This document shows, in pieces, positions 1 through 4,561 of a DNA stretch of 20,476 nt. This stretch comes from a virus. Position 1 is the first letter of the stretch. Each line of letters starts with the position of its first letter. The DNA is taken from positions 1-20,476 of the IMG/VR virus record IMGVR_UViG_3300030450_000508; one strand, given 5' to 3'. A program made the position numbers and the translations under genes. The notes under the pieces were generated by a model. It was not told where the DNA came from and ran no database searches. It was given only the letters and a program-made list of their open reading frames with translations.

Positions 1-183
1 ATAACCTCAGATCAATTAGCTGAAGAGCTTGGTGTAAAACCTCAAACTGTGCGACTTTGGAGAACCAAAACTCGCAAAGGTCATCCTAGTGGCCCGAAAT
101 GGACTGTCATCCTCAATAACACTATTCGGTACAACCGATTAGATATTGAGGATTGGCAGAACAAATCTAACAACCCTGACTAA
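1..183 (+). CDS. Partial helix-turn-helix DNA-binding protein (excisionase/AlpA-like)
   Basis: Open from the left edge of the window to a TAA; the 60 visible residues lack the true N-terminus. Near the start, LAEELGVKPQTVRLWR reads as a helix-turn-helix. It is followed by a basic stretch (KTRKGHPSG) and then IRYNRLDIEDW, the wing and final helix typical of MerR-like/AlpA/excisionase small DNA-binding proteins. Such proteins bind attachment sites or promoters in temperate phages and islands. It lies 10 nt upstream of an SSB gene on the same strand, so the two may be co-transcribed. Whether it is an excisionase or a transcriptional regulator cannot be decided, because no integrase or att site is visible in the window. 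Confidence 0.8.
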   Translation: MTSDQLAEELGVKPQTVRLWRTKTRKGHPSGPKWTVILNNTIRYNRLDIEDWQNKSNNPD

Positions 184-193
184 TTAAATTATC

Positions 194-514
194 ATGTTAA
201 GCATCACAGCCGTTGGCAACCTAGCCTCAGACCCAGTACAGAAGGAAACTTCTCAAGGTACTAAAGTTACAAACTTCAGATTACTTACAGACATCCAAGA
301 TGTAACTGTTCAAGTTGATTGCACTGTATGGGGCAACCGAGGAGATGTTGTCATGGACTATATAAAGAAAGGCAGTCAGATTACTGTGACAGGATCTGGT
401 AATTTGAATATTTTTGAGAAAAGAGATGGCAGTGCTGGAGCATCTATTCAGGTAAGAGTGAATGACTTTACATTACCTGTGAAGAGTAGAAACTCAGAAG
501 CAGTACCAGCCTGA
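194..514 (+). CDS. ssb: Short single-stranded DNA-binding protein (OB fold)
   Basis: The 106-residue protein follows the SSB pattern: VGNLASDP (7-14), NFRLLT (27-32), a conserved Trp46 in DCTVWG, and YIKKGSQITVTG (56-67) are the OB-fold strands of bacterial/phage SSB. It should coat single-stranded DNA during phage replication or recombination. It ends at KSRNSEAVPA just after the OB fold. It has neither the Gly/Pro-rich linker nor the acidic DDDIPF-type tip that recruits host repair proteins, so it is shorter than the roughly 140-180 residues of cellular SSB. No strong Shine-Dalgarno precedes the ATG, and the start was chosen because it aligns with the family N-terminus. It sits between the helix-turn-helix gene and a structured intergenic segment. 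Confidence 0.88.
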   Translation: MLSITAVGNLASDPVQKETSQGTKVTNFRLLTDIQDVTVQVDCTVWGNRGDVVMDYIKKGSQITVTGSGNLNIFEKRDGSAGASIQVRVNDFTLPVKSRNSEAVPA

Positions 515-655
515 TTTATAGGGGCATTGAAATCTTATGGTATCTGAGTTCCCAATGCTCGGATTAAGTTCCTTCAATGTATTGGTTCATCTAAGTCCTT
601 TAGGTAACGAAAGACGGATACCGATTTGATTTCATATAAGACCCCTTTTTTATTT
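515..655 (+). ncRNA. Structured intergenic RNA ending in a T-tract (leader, attenuator or small RNA)
   Basis: This 140-nt stretch has no convincing ORF. 522-529 can pair with 553-560 (8 bp including one G-U). Part of that loop (GGTATC, 539-544) is complementary to GATACC at 617-622, a possible pseudoknot. 581-586 pairs with 620-625 around inner hairpins CTAA/TTAG (591-604) and GTC-TTT/AAAGAC (595-614). AGGGG at 520-524 can close on CCCCT at 642-646, directly followed by six Ts. It lies between the SSB stop and a 30-codon ORF, the position of an attenuator, riboswitch or 3' small RNA. I do not recognise a family. The alternative pairings compete with each other, so the fold is inferred by eye. 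Confidence 0.4.
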
Positions 656-748
656 ATGACAACAGCCGAAAAAATTGCAGCAGCCAGGAAAAGGGTTGCT
701 GAGCTTGAACTTCTCATAAAATTATGGAGCAAACCAACAAAGACCTGA
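656..748 (+). CDS. 30-residue hypothetical mini-protein
   Basis: ATG directly after the T-tract of the structured segment, ending at TGA 746-748. The peptide MTTAEKIAAARKRVAELELL... has an alternating charged/hydrophobic pattern consistent with one amphipathic helix. Its last 25 nt overlap the ATG of the next small ORF at 724, and that ORF in turn overlaps the gene at 869; this chained arrangement is typical of compact phage operons and is the main argument that it is real. It has no recognised family. It may instead be a short leader peptide for the downstream ORFs. Confidence 0.45.
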   Translation: MTTAEKIAAARKRVAELELLIKLWSKPTKT

Positions 749-876
749 TAAAAAACTATTACGACCAGCTTGCAGAATTACAGAAAAAATTCTGGTTTGA
801 ACGGTTAGATCTTAAGGAATATTGTGTAAGATATGATGCTATAAATAAAAGGATAGCAGAACTGGAAAATGAGTGA
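724..876 (+). CDS. 50-residue hypothetical protein, helical/charged
   Basis: ATG at 724, TGA at 874-876. The protein is rich in Lys, Glu, Tyr and Leu (LIKNYYDQLAELQKKFW near the start and INKRIAELENE at the end), suggesting a two-helix or coiled-coil peptide. It starts inside the preceding 30-codon ORF and overlaps the start of the next ORF by 8 nt, so translation is probably coupled. The last residues ELENE and the heptad-like spacing of Leu/Ile fit a small dimeric coiled coil. No homologue is recognised and no function is proposed. Confidence 0.55.
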   Translation: MEQTNKDLIKNYYDQLAELQKKFWFERLDLKEYCVRYDAINKRIAELENE

Positions 877-1150
877 TTCAAAAAAACTTAGAAAGTTAAA
901 AGAAATTAGACGTAAAAATTTAGAAAAAAATTTATTAGATGTCCAGTTGAAAGGTCAGGATCATTATGTTTTTATTAATGAAAGAAATAAAGCCCAGGTT
1001 GTAAATAAAGATGGTGCATGGGTTACTGAACACATTAAAACATCAATCCTGAAGTTTAATTTTGAGATTGATAAGATTGAAAAATTGTTAGTAAAAGATT
1101 TTACAGATGAAGAAATTAAGCAATACGAAAAAAACGTTTCATCTTCTTAA
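869..1150 (+). CDS. 93-residue hypothetical protein, Lys-rich
   Basis: Begins with ATG within the end of the preceding mini-gene (8-nt overlap) and ends at TAA 1148-1150. The N-terminus is strongly basic (KKLRKLKEIRRKNLEKN, 5-21). The middle contains HYVFINERNKAQVVNKDGAWV (about 32-52), which reads as paired beta strands, followed by an acidic helical end (LVKDFTDEEIKQYEKN). This mixture resembles small cytoplasmic phage proteins, but I recognise no family. Its last 35 nt overlap, tail to tail, the end of the opposite-strand gene ending at 1116, so the two units converge without an intergenic terminator. Confidence 0.7.
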   Translation: MSDSKKLRKLKEIRRKNLEKNLLDVQLKGQDHYVFINERNKAQVVNKDGAWVTEHIKTSILKFNFEIDKIEKLLVKDFTDEEIKQYEKNVSSS

Positions 1151-1394
1151 ATAAATTTTTACGTTTTGTTTTTCTTTCACTGATCACTATTTGGGCTTCA
1201 AGTTCTATAAGACGACCTAGTAGAGATGCAAGAAATACATCCTGTTTCATTTGATGCCTTACCAGATGAGTGCAATACCGTTTGATGCTGTAGATATCAT
1301 CAGAGGCAAGAATGTCACGGCATCTTTGTTCCACCGATAGTTCAAGCTCTAATGGAGCGTCTTCTATCTCGATGTTCAGGAATTTTCTTTTCAT
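1116..1394 (-). CDS. 92-residue hypothetical protein, basic C-terminus
   Basis: Starts at ATG 1394, sharing an ATGA overlap with the stop of the upstream 53-codon gene, a sign of coupled translation. The sequence has an acidic segment (IEIEDAPLELELS, 8-20), a helical middle with two Cys (YCTHLVRHQMKQDVFLASLL) and a very basic end (KTKRKNLFKKMKRFFR, 75-90). The basic end could contact nucleic acid or membrane, but nothing identifies a family. It converges with the + strand gene ending at 1150 and overlaps it by 35 nt. Together with its partner it forms a two-gene unit divergent from the Yfr1-like RNA. Confidence 0.7.
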   Translation of the reverse strand: MKRKFLNIEIEDAPLELELSVEQRCRDILASDDIYSIKRYCTHLVRHQMKQDVFLASLLGRLIELEAQIVISERKTKRKNLFKKMKRFFRIA

Positions 1395-1552
1395 TTTACG
1401 GGAAAGAGTTTTTCTTCAATCATCTTGACAATGGCATCATCCACATCATTATCAGATTTTTTGGCAAGATCTTTCAAAAGGTTTAACGCTGCCTTGCGTA
1501 GAGATTCACTTTTACCAAACTTGATAAACAGATTAATTAGAAACTTTGACAT
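1391..1552 (-). CDS. 53-residue hypothetical protein
   Basis: ATG at 1552 and TGA at 1391-1393, overlapping the next gene's ATG as ATGA. The peptide begins MSKFLINLFIKFGKSESLRK, followed by AALNLLKDLAKKSDNDVDDA and ending MIEEKLFPVK. It is helical, with a hydrophobic N-terminal face, then a basic and an acidic stretch. The opposite strand carries an open frame over the same interval (1425-1607), but it has no sensible protein character, and the ATGA junction favours this strand. The 5' flank is AT-rich and divergent from the Yfr1-like RNA promoter. No family recognised. Confidence 0.65.
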   Translation of the reverse strand: MSKFLINLFIKFGKSESLRKAALNLLKDLAKKSDNDVDDAIVKMIEEKLFPVK

Positions 1553-1588
1553 TGTTTTATTGTGTTACTTTCCAAACATACCAATAAT

Positions 1589-1597
1589 TGCTACATT
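1589..1597 (+). promoter_or_regulatory. Extended -10 promoter for the Yfr1-like RNA
   Basis: TGC-TACATT (1589-1597) matches the extended -10 form TGnTATAAT with one change in the hexamer. It would start transcription around 1604-1606, just before the first stem of the Yfr1-like RNA. No good -35 hexamer stands 17 nt upstream, which is acceptable for an extended -10 element. The placement is inferred. Confidence 0.4.
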
Positions 1598-1603
1598 TGG
1601 CAC

Positions 1604-1662
1604 ATAGCTGCCTAATTAAGCAATGGTCATCAGCTTACTCCTCACACTAAGGCAGTTTTTTT
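1604..1662 (+). ncRNA. Yfr1-like small RNA with intrinsic terminator
   Basis: Positions 1637-1647 are ACTCCTCACAC, exactly the invariant single-stranded core of the cyanobacterial regulatory RNA Yfr1 (from memory of the family). Around it, TAAGC (1617-1621) pairs with GCTTA (1633-1637), and CTGCCT (1608-1613) pairs with AGGCAG (1650-1655), followed by seven Ts (1656-1662). The core is therefore left unpaired between an inner stem and the 3' arm of the terminator stem. Canonical Yfr1 uses two separate hairpins flanking the core, so this nested layout is a variant. The RNA would be about 55-60 nt, close to Yfr1. The T-tract ends 3 nt before the ATG at 1666, so it could alternatively act as a leader attenuator for that operon. 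Confidence 0.6.
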
Positions 1663-1665
1663 ATT

Positions 1666-1935
1666 ATGGCTGAAGAAGAAAAAGAGAAAGAAGGTTTTGA
1701 CTGGGGTGAACTCTTTGGTCATAGTGTCAGATTTCTAATCTTGACTTGGAGTTTATCAATGATGACTCTTGGCTACATGGGAAAGGTAAGAATTGATGGA
1801 GCTTTCACCGCAGGCTTAGTCAGCGGTGTGTTAGGAAGTTATGGTATATCAGTCGGACAGAAGAAAGGTGGCACAGCTAACGGAAATCCTCCTAAAATAG
1901 TAGATAATAGTAAAAACAAAGTAGGTATCAAATGA
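1666..1935 (+). CDS. Two-helix membrane protein (candidate holin-like)
   Basis: This 89-residue protein begins with a highly acidic/basic cytoplasmic segment (MAEEEKEKEG). It has two predicted membrane helices at about 22-39 (RFLILTWSLSMMTLGYMG) and 45-64 (GAFTAGLVSGVLGSYGISVG), then a polar Lys/Asn-rich tail. Length, two helices and charged ends suit a class II holin or a small phage membrane protein, but no diagnostic motif proves this and no endolysin gene is in the window. It opens a four-gene + strand block and overlaps the next, exported protein by ATGA at 1932. Its ATG lies 3 nt after the T-tract of the Yfr1-like RNA, leaving almost no room for a normal ribosome-binding site; AAGG at 1649-1652 is the nearest purine run. 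Confidence 0.7.
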   Translation: MAEEEKEKEGFDWGELFGHSVRFLILTWSLSMMTLGYMGKVRIDGAFTAGLVSGVLGSYGISVGQKKGGTANGNPPKIVDNSKNKVGIK

Positions 1936-2447
1936 AAAAACTGTTTACTTTACTTCTATTCTTACCAACGGCTGCTTTTGCCGACATAAAACAGGAATTT
2001 GTAACCTCTGCCCAAATTACCGTAGATATGCCCTTTGTAACTACTCAAAAAGTGGGTACGACCTATTCTTTAAGCGGAAACAATATTACCCCATCTGTAA
2101 CTGTAGGAGATACAACAACATCAGGAAAGATTGGTGGACTTAATGTTGGTTCGTTAAGTAATGGCGTTCCAGCGATGATACAAACTGATACCTCAGTGAC
2201 TCAAAGTGGCTCGGCCTTCTCAAAAACAGAATCGGTAATTATGGGCGATGCTACACCATCTGCTGTAACTCCTTCTAGTGGTATAGCAGCATTACCAGTA
2301 TTAGGTGGAACGACAACAGTGGCTTCGGGAGGAACTGCGGGGAATTTAGCTCTTACGTCATTATCATCAGGAGTTCATACTTGTACTGCTGGTGGGTCGG
2401 GTACATCTTGTATAGGATCTACTAAAGTCACTATTACGATTGACTAG
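1932..2447 (+). CDS. Exported Thr/Ser/Gly-rich beta protein
   Basis: 171 residues with a clear signal peptide: MKK, hydrophobic LFTLLLFLPTAAFA, cleavage expected after AFA near residue 18. The mature part is nearly all short beta-forming repeats of Thr, Ser, Val and Gly, with two Cys near the end (HTCTAGGSGTSC) that could form a disulphide in the periplasm. The segment TTYSLSGNNI resembles GYSYSASGHNI in the next protein, so the two are probably related. From memory, similar small exported proteins of unknown role occur in marine cyanophages. It overlaps its upstream neighbour by 4 nt (ATGA) and its downstream neighbour by 8 nt. The role is unknown; lysis, envelope modification and virion decoration are all possible. 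Confidence 0.75.
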   Translation: MKKLFTLLLFLPTAAFADIKQEFVTSAQITVDMPFVTTQKVGTTYSLSGNNITPSVTVGDTTTSGKIGGLNVGSLSNGVPAMIQTDTSVTQSGSAFSKTESVIMGDATPSAVTPSSGIAALPVLGGTTTVASGGTAGNLALTSLSSGVHTCTAGGSGTSCIGSTKVTITID

Positions 2448-2871
2448 ACTTTGGCTGCTGGTTTTATTAGCATTACCTATAAGAACACTTGCTGTTCCTG
2501 TAGTTCCACAATTTCGCACAGGATCCAGTACGACTTCAAGTACATCTGAATCAATAATTAATGAAACAATTACGAGCCATCAATATCGCACAGGATACTC
2601 ATACTCAGCATCAGGACATAATATCAAATCTGAAACGGGATATATCAACCCTACTCCTACGACTACGAACCAACAAACAGTCGGGGGAGTAAATTTTAAT
2701 TGGACTTCACCAAACTTAGAAGCTATACCTCGCTGGTCAATATCAAACGATGGAGCAGCCTTTTCTCTTCAAGAAACTCTAATAACCCCAGGGCTAGACA
2801 CAGTAACCACTATAACTCGTCAAATAAATACAAGCACAACCACAGAAACTACAACTACCTTTGGGCAGTAG
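2440..2871 (+). CDS. Exported Thr-rich beta protein, TTG start
   Basis: 143 residues beginning at a TTG codon that sits inside the stop region of the preceding gene (8-nt overlap). This start gives a good signal peptide (MTRLWLLVLLALPIRTLA). The mature protein is polar and beta-rich with two related segments, VPQFRTG.. and HQYRTGYSYSASGHNI, and it ends in a Thr-rich tail (TTTETTTTFGQ). The SxSGxNI motif is shared with the upstream exported protein, which suggests a duplication followed by divergence. Its 3' part overlaps the reading frame of the next gene. Function unknown; co-expression with a two-helix membrane protein and a third exported protein suggests a joint envelope role. Confidence 0.7.
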   Translation: MTRLWLLVLLALPIRTLAVPVVPQFRTGSSTTSSTSESIINETITSHQYRTGYSYSASGHNIKSETGYINPTPTTTNQQTVGGVNFNWTSPNLEAIPRWSISNDGAAFSLQETLITPGLDTVTTITRQINTSTTTETTTTFGQ

Positions 2872-3449
2872 TTGTCCTACTGATTCCTATAAAACCATCT
2901 TTAGCTTCGACCACAATTGCCTCGCCTCAATCGCAAAATACCGGGGTAGTTAATAATAATGCCACCATGATAACCCCGTCAGCCATGCCATCTTACAGAA
3001 TGAGTCAGGGTATAGTTTGTGCTTCTCCTAGTCTTACTATCACTCCATATTTAACCGATAGTTGGTCTTTCGCACTACCTAAAGAATCAATCACTAGAAC
3101 ACCAATTTATGATGAAGAGACAGGAGAGGTTATATATTATTCAGAAATACCTAGATTTGAAAAAGATAATTTCAATTTAAACTATGGGATCTCTGCACAA
3201 CTTAATATTCCGTTAGGCAAGTCACCTGCTCTTTGTCATAAAGCAACTGAAGTAAATATAAAAAATCAAGAATTGCTGTACAAAAAATTAGCGATGGAAG
3301 TTAGCTTATATCGTTTAAAAATATGTGCAGAGCAAGCAAAACTTGGAGCTACTTTTAAACCTAATACTCCTAGTGCTATTACCTGTGAAGATATTGTTGT
3401 TAATATTCCGCCAAATCAAGTTATCCCACACAGTCACAAATTAAAATAG
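2700..3449 (+). CDS. Exported/anchored protein with helical C-terminus; start unresolved
   Basis: Convincing coding sequence begins at about 2859 with a signal-peptide-like stretch, LWAVVVLLIPIKPSLAS, which parallels the LWLLVLLALPIRTLA signal of the preceding gene. It runs to TAG 3447-3449. There is no ATG or GTG in frame near that point. The only upstream starts are TTG at 2700 and CTG at 2733, and starting there adds about 54 Ser/Asn/Arg-rich residues that look like an out-of-frame reading of the overlapping gene. The mature part has a beta-rich half (YGISAQLNIPLG) and a helical, Cys-containing end (YKKLAMEVSLYRLKICAEQA). From memory it resembles an unnamed family in marine picocyanobacteria and their phages. 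Recoding, a non-standard start or a sequence error are all possible. Confidence 0.65.
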   Translation: MDFTKLRSYTSLVNIKRWSSLFSSRNSNNPRARHSNHYNSSNKYKHNHRNYNYLWAVVVLLIPIKPSLASTTIASPQSQNTGVVNNNATMITPSAMPSYRMSQGIVCASPSLTITPYLTDSWSFALPKESITRTPIYDEETGEVIYYSEIPRFEKDNFNLNYGISAQLNIPLGKSPALCHKATEVNIKNQELLYKKLAMEVSLYRLKICAEQAKLGATFKPNTPSAITCEDIVVNIPPNQVIPHSHKLK

Positions 3450-3480
3450 ACAAGCCACGGGCTGTGGTAAGACTTGTCTA
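3447..3480 (+). other. Palindrome A: nested hairpin starting in a stop codon
   Basis: TAGACAAG (3447-3454) pairs perfectly with CTTGTCTA (3473-3480), and the interior CCAC (3455-3458) pairs with GTGG (3464-3467) directly on top of it. The first three bases are the stop codon of the preceding ORF. There is no T-tract, so a simple intrinsic terminator is unlikely. The stem is equally possible on either strand. Confidence 0.7.
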
Positions 3481-3483
3481 AAG

Positions 3484-3541
3484 AAGCAAAAGCTCGCCCT
3501 TAACTAGGGAGTGTTAGCTGTGGTTAAAAGTTCTTTTGCTT
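3484..3541 (+). other. Palindrome B: 9-bp stem enclosing smaller hairpins
   Basis: AAGCAAAAG (3484-3492) pairs perfectly with CTTTTGCTT (3533-3541). Inside, CCCT (3497-3500) pairs with AGGG (3506-3509), or alternatively TTAAC (3500-3504) with GTTAA (3523-3527). It follows palindrome A after 3 nt. Confidence 0.65.
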
Positions 3542-3543
3542 AA

Positions 3544-3611
3544 TAAGCAACTGACGCTCTGACAGTGAGGAGGTAGAACTTAATCTACTCTTTATCAGGT
3601 CTGGTTGCTTA
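3544..3611 (+). other. Palindrome C: 8-bp stem with inner hairpins and Yfr1-complementary octamer
   Basis: TAAGCAAC (3544-3551) pairs with GTTGCTTA (3604-3611). Inside, GTAGA (3573-3577) pairs with TCTAC (3584-3588), and CTC (3557-3559) can pair with GAG (3567-3569). Positions 3565-3572 read GTGAGGAG, complementary to 8 nt of the Yfr1-like core at 1637-1647. It was tested by eye as a tRNA and rejected: there is no T-arm TTC and the anticodon-arm loop has 6 nt. Confidence 0.65.
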
Positions 3612-3615
3612 AAAG

Positions 3616-3697
3616 TATTCCGTCATCAAGCAATCAATAACAAAGTTATTAATCCAGTCTTTTCTCAAATACCCGCAAAGGTATTAATGACAGAATA
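3616..3697 (+). other. Palindrome D: three-way junction with 11-position outer stem
   Basis: TATTCCGTCAT (3616-3626) pairs with ATGACAGAATA (3687-3697) at 10 of 11 positions. Inside are two perfect 6-bp hairpins: AATAAC/GTTATT (3636-3641, 3645-3650, loop AAA) and AATACC/GGTATT (3668-3673, 3680-3685, loop CGCAAA). Together they form a clean three-way junction. This is the best-formed fold in the intergenic region. Confidence 0.7.
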
Positions 3698-3750
3698 ACA
3701 ACTGTCGACTAGGGGTTTTAATCCTAACGTCTTCTCATTATGGAGCGACC

Positions 3751-3769
3751 CATAAGACAGATGCTTATG
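3751..3769 (-). other. Hairpin just 3' of the proline-rich gene
   Basis: CATAAG (3751-3756) and CTTATG (3764-3769) form a perfect 6-bp stem with a 7-nt loop, ending 3 nt from the stop of the - strand gene at 3772. It may close the long - strand operon, but no T-tract follows on that strand, so it is at best a weak terminator. The stretch 3698-3750 holds a weaker TAGG/CCTA palindrome (3710-3713, 3723-3726) and no gene I can support. Confidence 0.45.
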
Positions 3770-3771
3770 TA

Positions 3772-4413
3772 TTATTCTACATCTTTTTTCTTTTTTGTCA
3801 GCTTTTTTATTAGATTTTTTACTAGGGGTTTGACAATATTAAGCAGTAGTGGAGTAGTGGCAGCAACAGTAGCAATAGCAGCAGTACTAATAAGCTGTGG
3901 AGGATTTGGTATGTATTGCTCAATGAACGCAACGTCTTCATAGAGAGTTATACATTTACTACCATCTTCGCTTCTTTCGTGGCCTATAACACGTTCCAAT
4001 CGTTTATCGTTACGAAAGTCTCCTACTCGTTGATCGTTTTTACCAGGGCAAGGAGGGAAATCTGGTGGGGGAGGGTCAGGTGGTGGAGGAATTTTTGGCT
4101 GCTCTGTTTCTGGTAAGGGCGGTGCTTCATTATTGACAAGCGGTTCTTCTGTAATGACCATATTCTCAGATGTATAGTCAAGAGGTACAAAACTAGGAAA
4201 CGGAAAATCACACGTTGTAAATACACCATTTGGATCTTCCAATAACAAATTACGATTACCAGTATTTTTTATATCACGATGTTTATAGGTACAACCAGGA
4301 ACATCAATATCTGGTGGCTTTGTAATACTTAGATAATGAGGAGTATAAGGTTCTGGTACGTTTGGAATATAAATATCACGAATATTTATATCAGGTATAT
4401 CAATCGTAGGCAT
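3772..4413 (-). CDS. Proline-rich protein with C-terminal membrane helix
   Basis: 213 residues. The N-terminus has an Ile/Asp/Pro repeat-like pattern (TIDIPDINIRDIYIPNVPEP). A polyproline stretch lies at about 106-121 (PKIPPPPDPPPPDFPP). It is followed by a charged segment, one predicted membrane helix at about 174-194 (LISTAAIATVAATTPLLLNIV) and a very basic end (KNLIKKLTKKKK). The architecture suggests a protein anchored near its C-terminus with a long polar arm. From memory, comparable proteins exist in marine cyanophages without known function. It overlaps the upstream zinc-ribbon gene by 14 nt and is the last gene of the long - strand operon, followed by hairpins. Several ORFs on the + strand here are shadows of its Pro-rich codons. 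Confidence 0.75.
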   Translation of the reverse strand: MPTIDIPDINIRDIYIPNVPEPYTPHYLSITKPPDIDVPGCTYKHRDIKNTGNRNLLLEDPNGVFTTCDFPFPSFVPLDYTSENMVITEEPLVNNEAPPLPETEQPKIPPPPDPPPPDFPPCPGKNDQRVGDFRNDKRLERVIGHERSEDGSKCITLYEDVAFIEQYIPNPPQLISTAAIATVAATTPLLLNIVKPLVKNLIKKLTKKKKDVE

Positions 4414-4561
4414 CTCTTTTCTTTAATACTTCTACTTCTGAGAAGCATTTAGGACAGGATAGGTTAGTCATTACCGAAAACTCAGGATAACCATTCATAT
4501 CTTCTTCAATATCAATGTCTCCACCTATGATTAGCTCTGTATCGCACCAATAGCAATTCAT
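4400..4561 (-). CDS. 53-residue zinc-ribbon mini-protein
   Basis: ATG at 4561 sits in an ATGA overlap with the stop of the upstream gene, and TGA is at 4400-4402. The protein begins MNCYWCDTELIIGG and later has NLSCPKCFSEVEV: two CxxC pairs (Cys3/Cys6 and Cys36/Cys39) about 30 residues apart, the spacing of a zinc ribbon. The acidic linker DIDIEEDMNG lies between them. I recall very similar mini zinc ribbons as widespread orphans of marine T4-like cyanophages, which is one of the reasons to suspect a picocyanobacterial host. The likely role is nucleic-acid or protein binding in the cytoplasm, not established. It overlaps the next gene by 14 nt. Confidence 0.8.
   Translation of the reverse strand: MNCYWCDTELIIGGDIDIEEDMNGYPEFSVMTNLSCPKCFSEVEVLKKRDAYD

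Noticed and set aside
581-652. Glutamine riboswitch (glnA/downstream-peptide type), suggested by GTTCATC and GACGGA near a short peptide ORF in a cyanophage-like context
   Set aside because: The invariant CGGAAGTA(A/G)G core and the AAGSAACG closing part, as I recall them, are absent.
1425-1607. 60-codon + strand ORF
   Set aside because: It is antisense to the 53-codon gene with an ATGA junction and would run into the Yfr1-like RNA.
3484-3541. Integron attC site in palindrome B (TTAAC and GTTAG cores)
   Set aside because: The cores do not satisfy RYYYAAC/GTTRRRY and no integrase or cassette is present.
3544-3611. Degenerate tRNA in palindrome C
   Set aside because: The outer stem is acceptor-like, but there is no T-loop TTC, the central hairpin loop is 6 nt and no CCA-like end follows.
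3447-3697. Small self-cleaving ribozyme in the palindrome array
   Set aside because: No hammerhead CTGATGA/GAAA core or other ribozyme core recognisable on either strand.
3740-4229. Small ORFs in other frames over the proline-rich gene (3740-3943, 3916-4116, 4023-4229)
   Set aside because: They are frame shadows of the proline-rich gene, with no coupling to neighbours and low-complexity or Phe/Leu-rich content.
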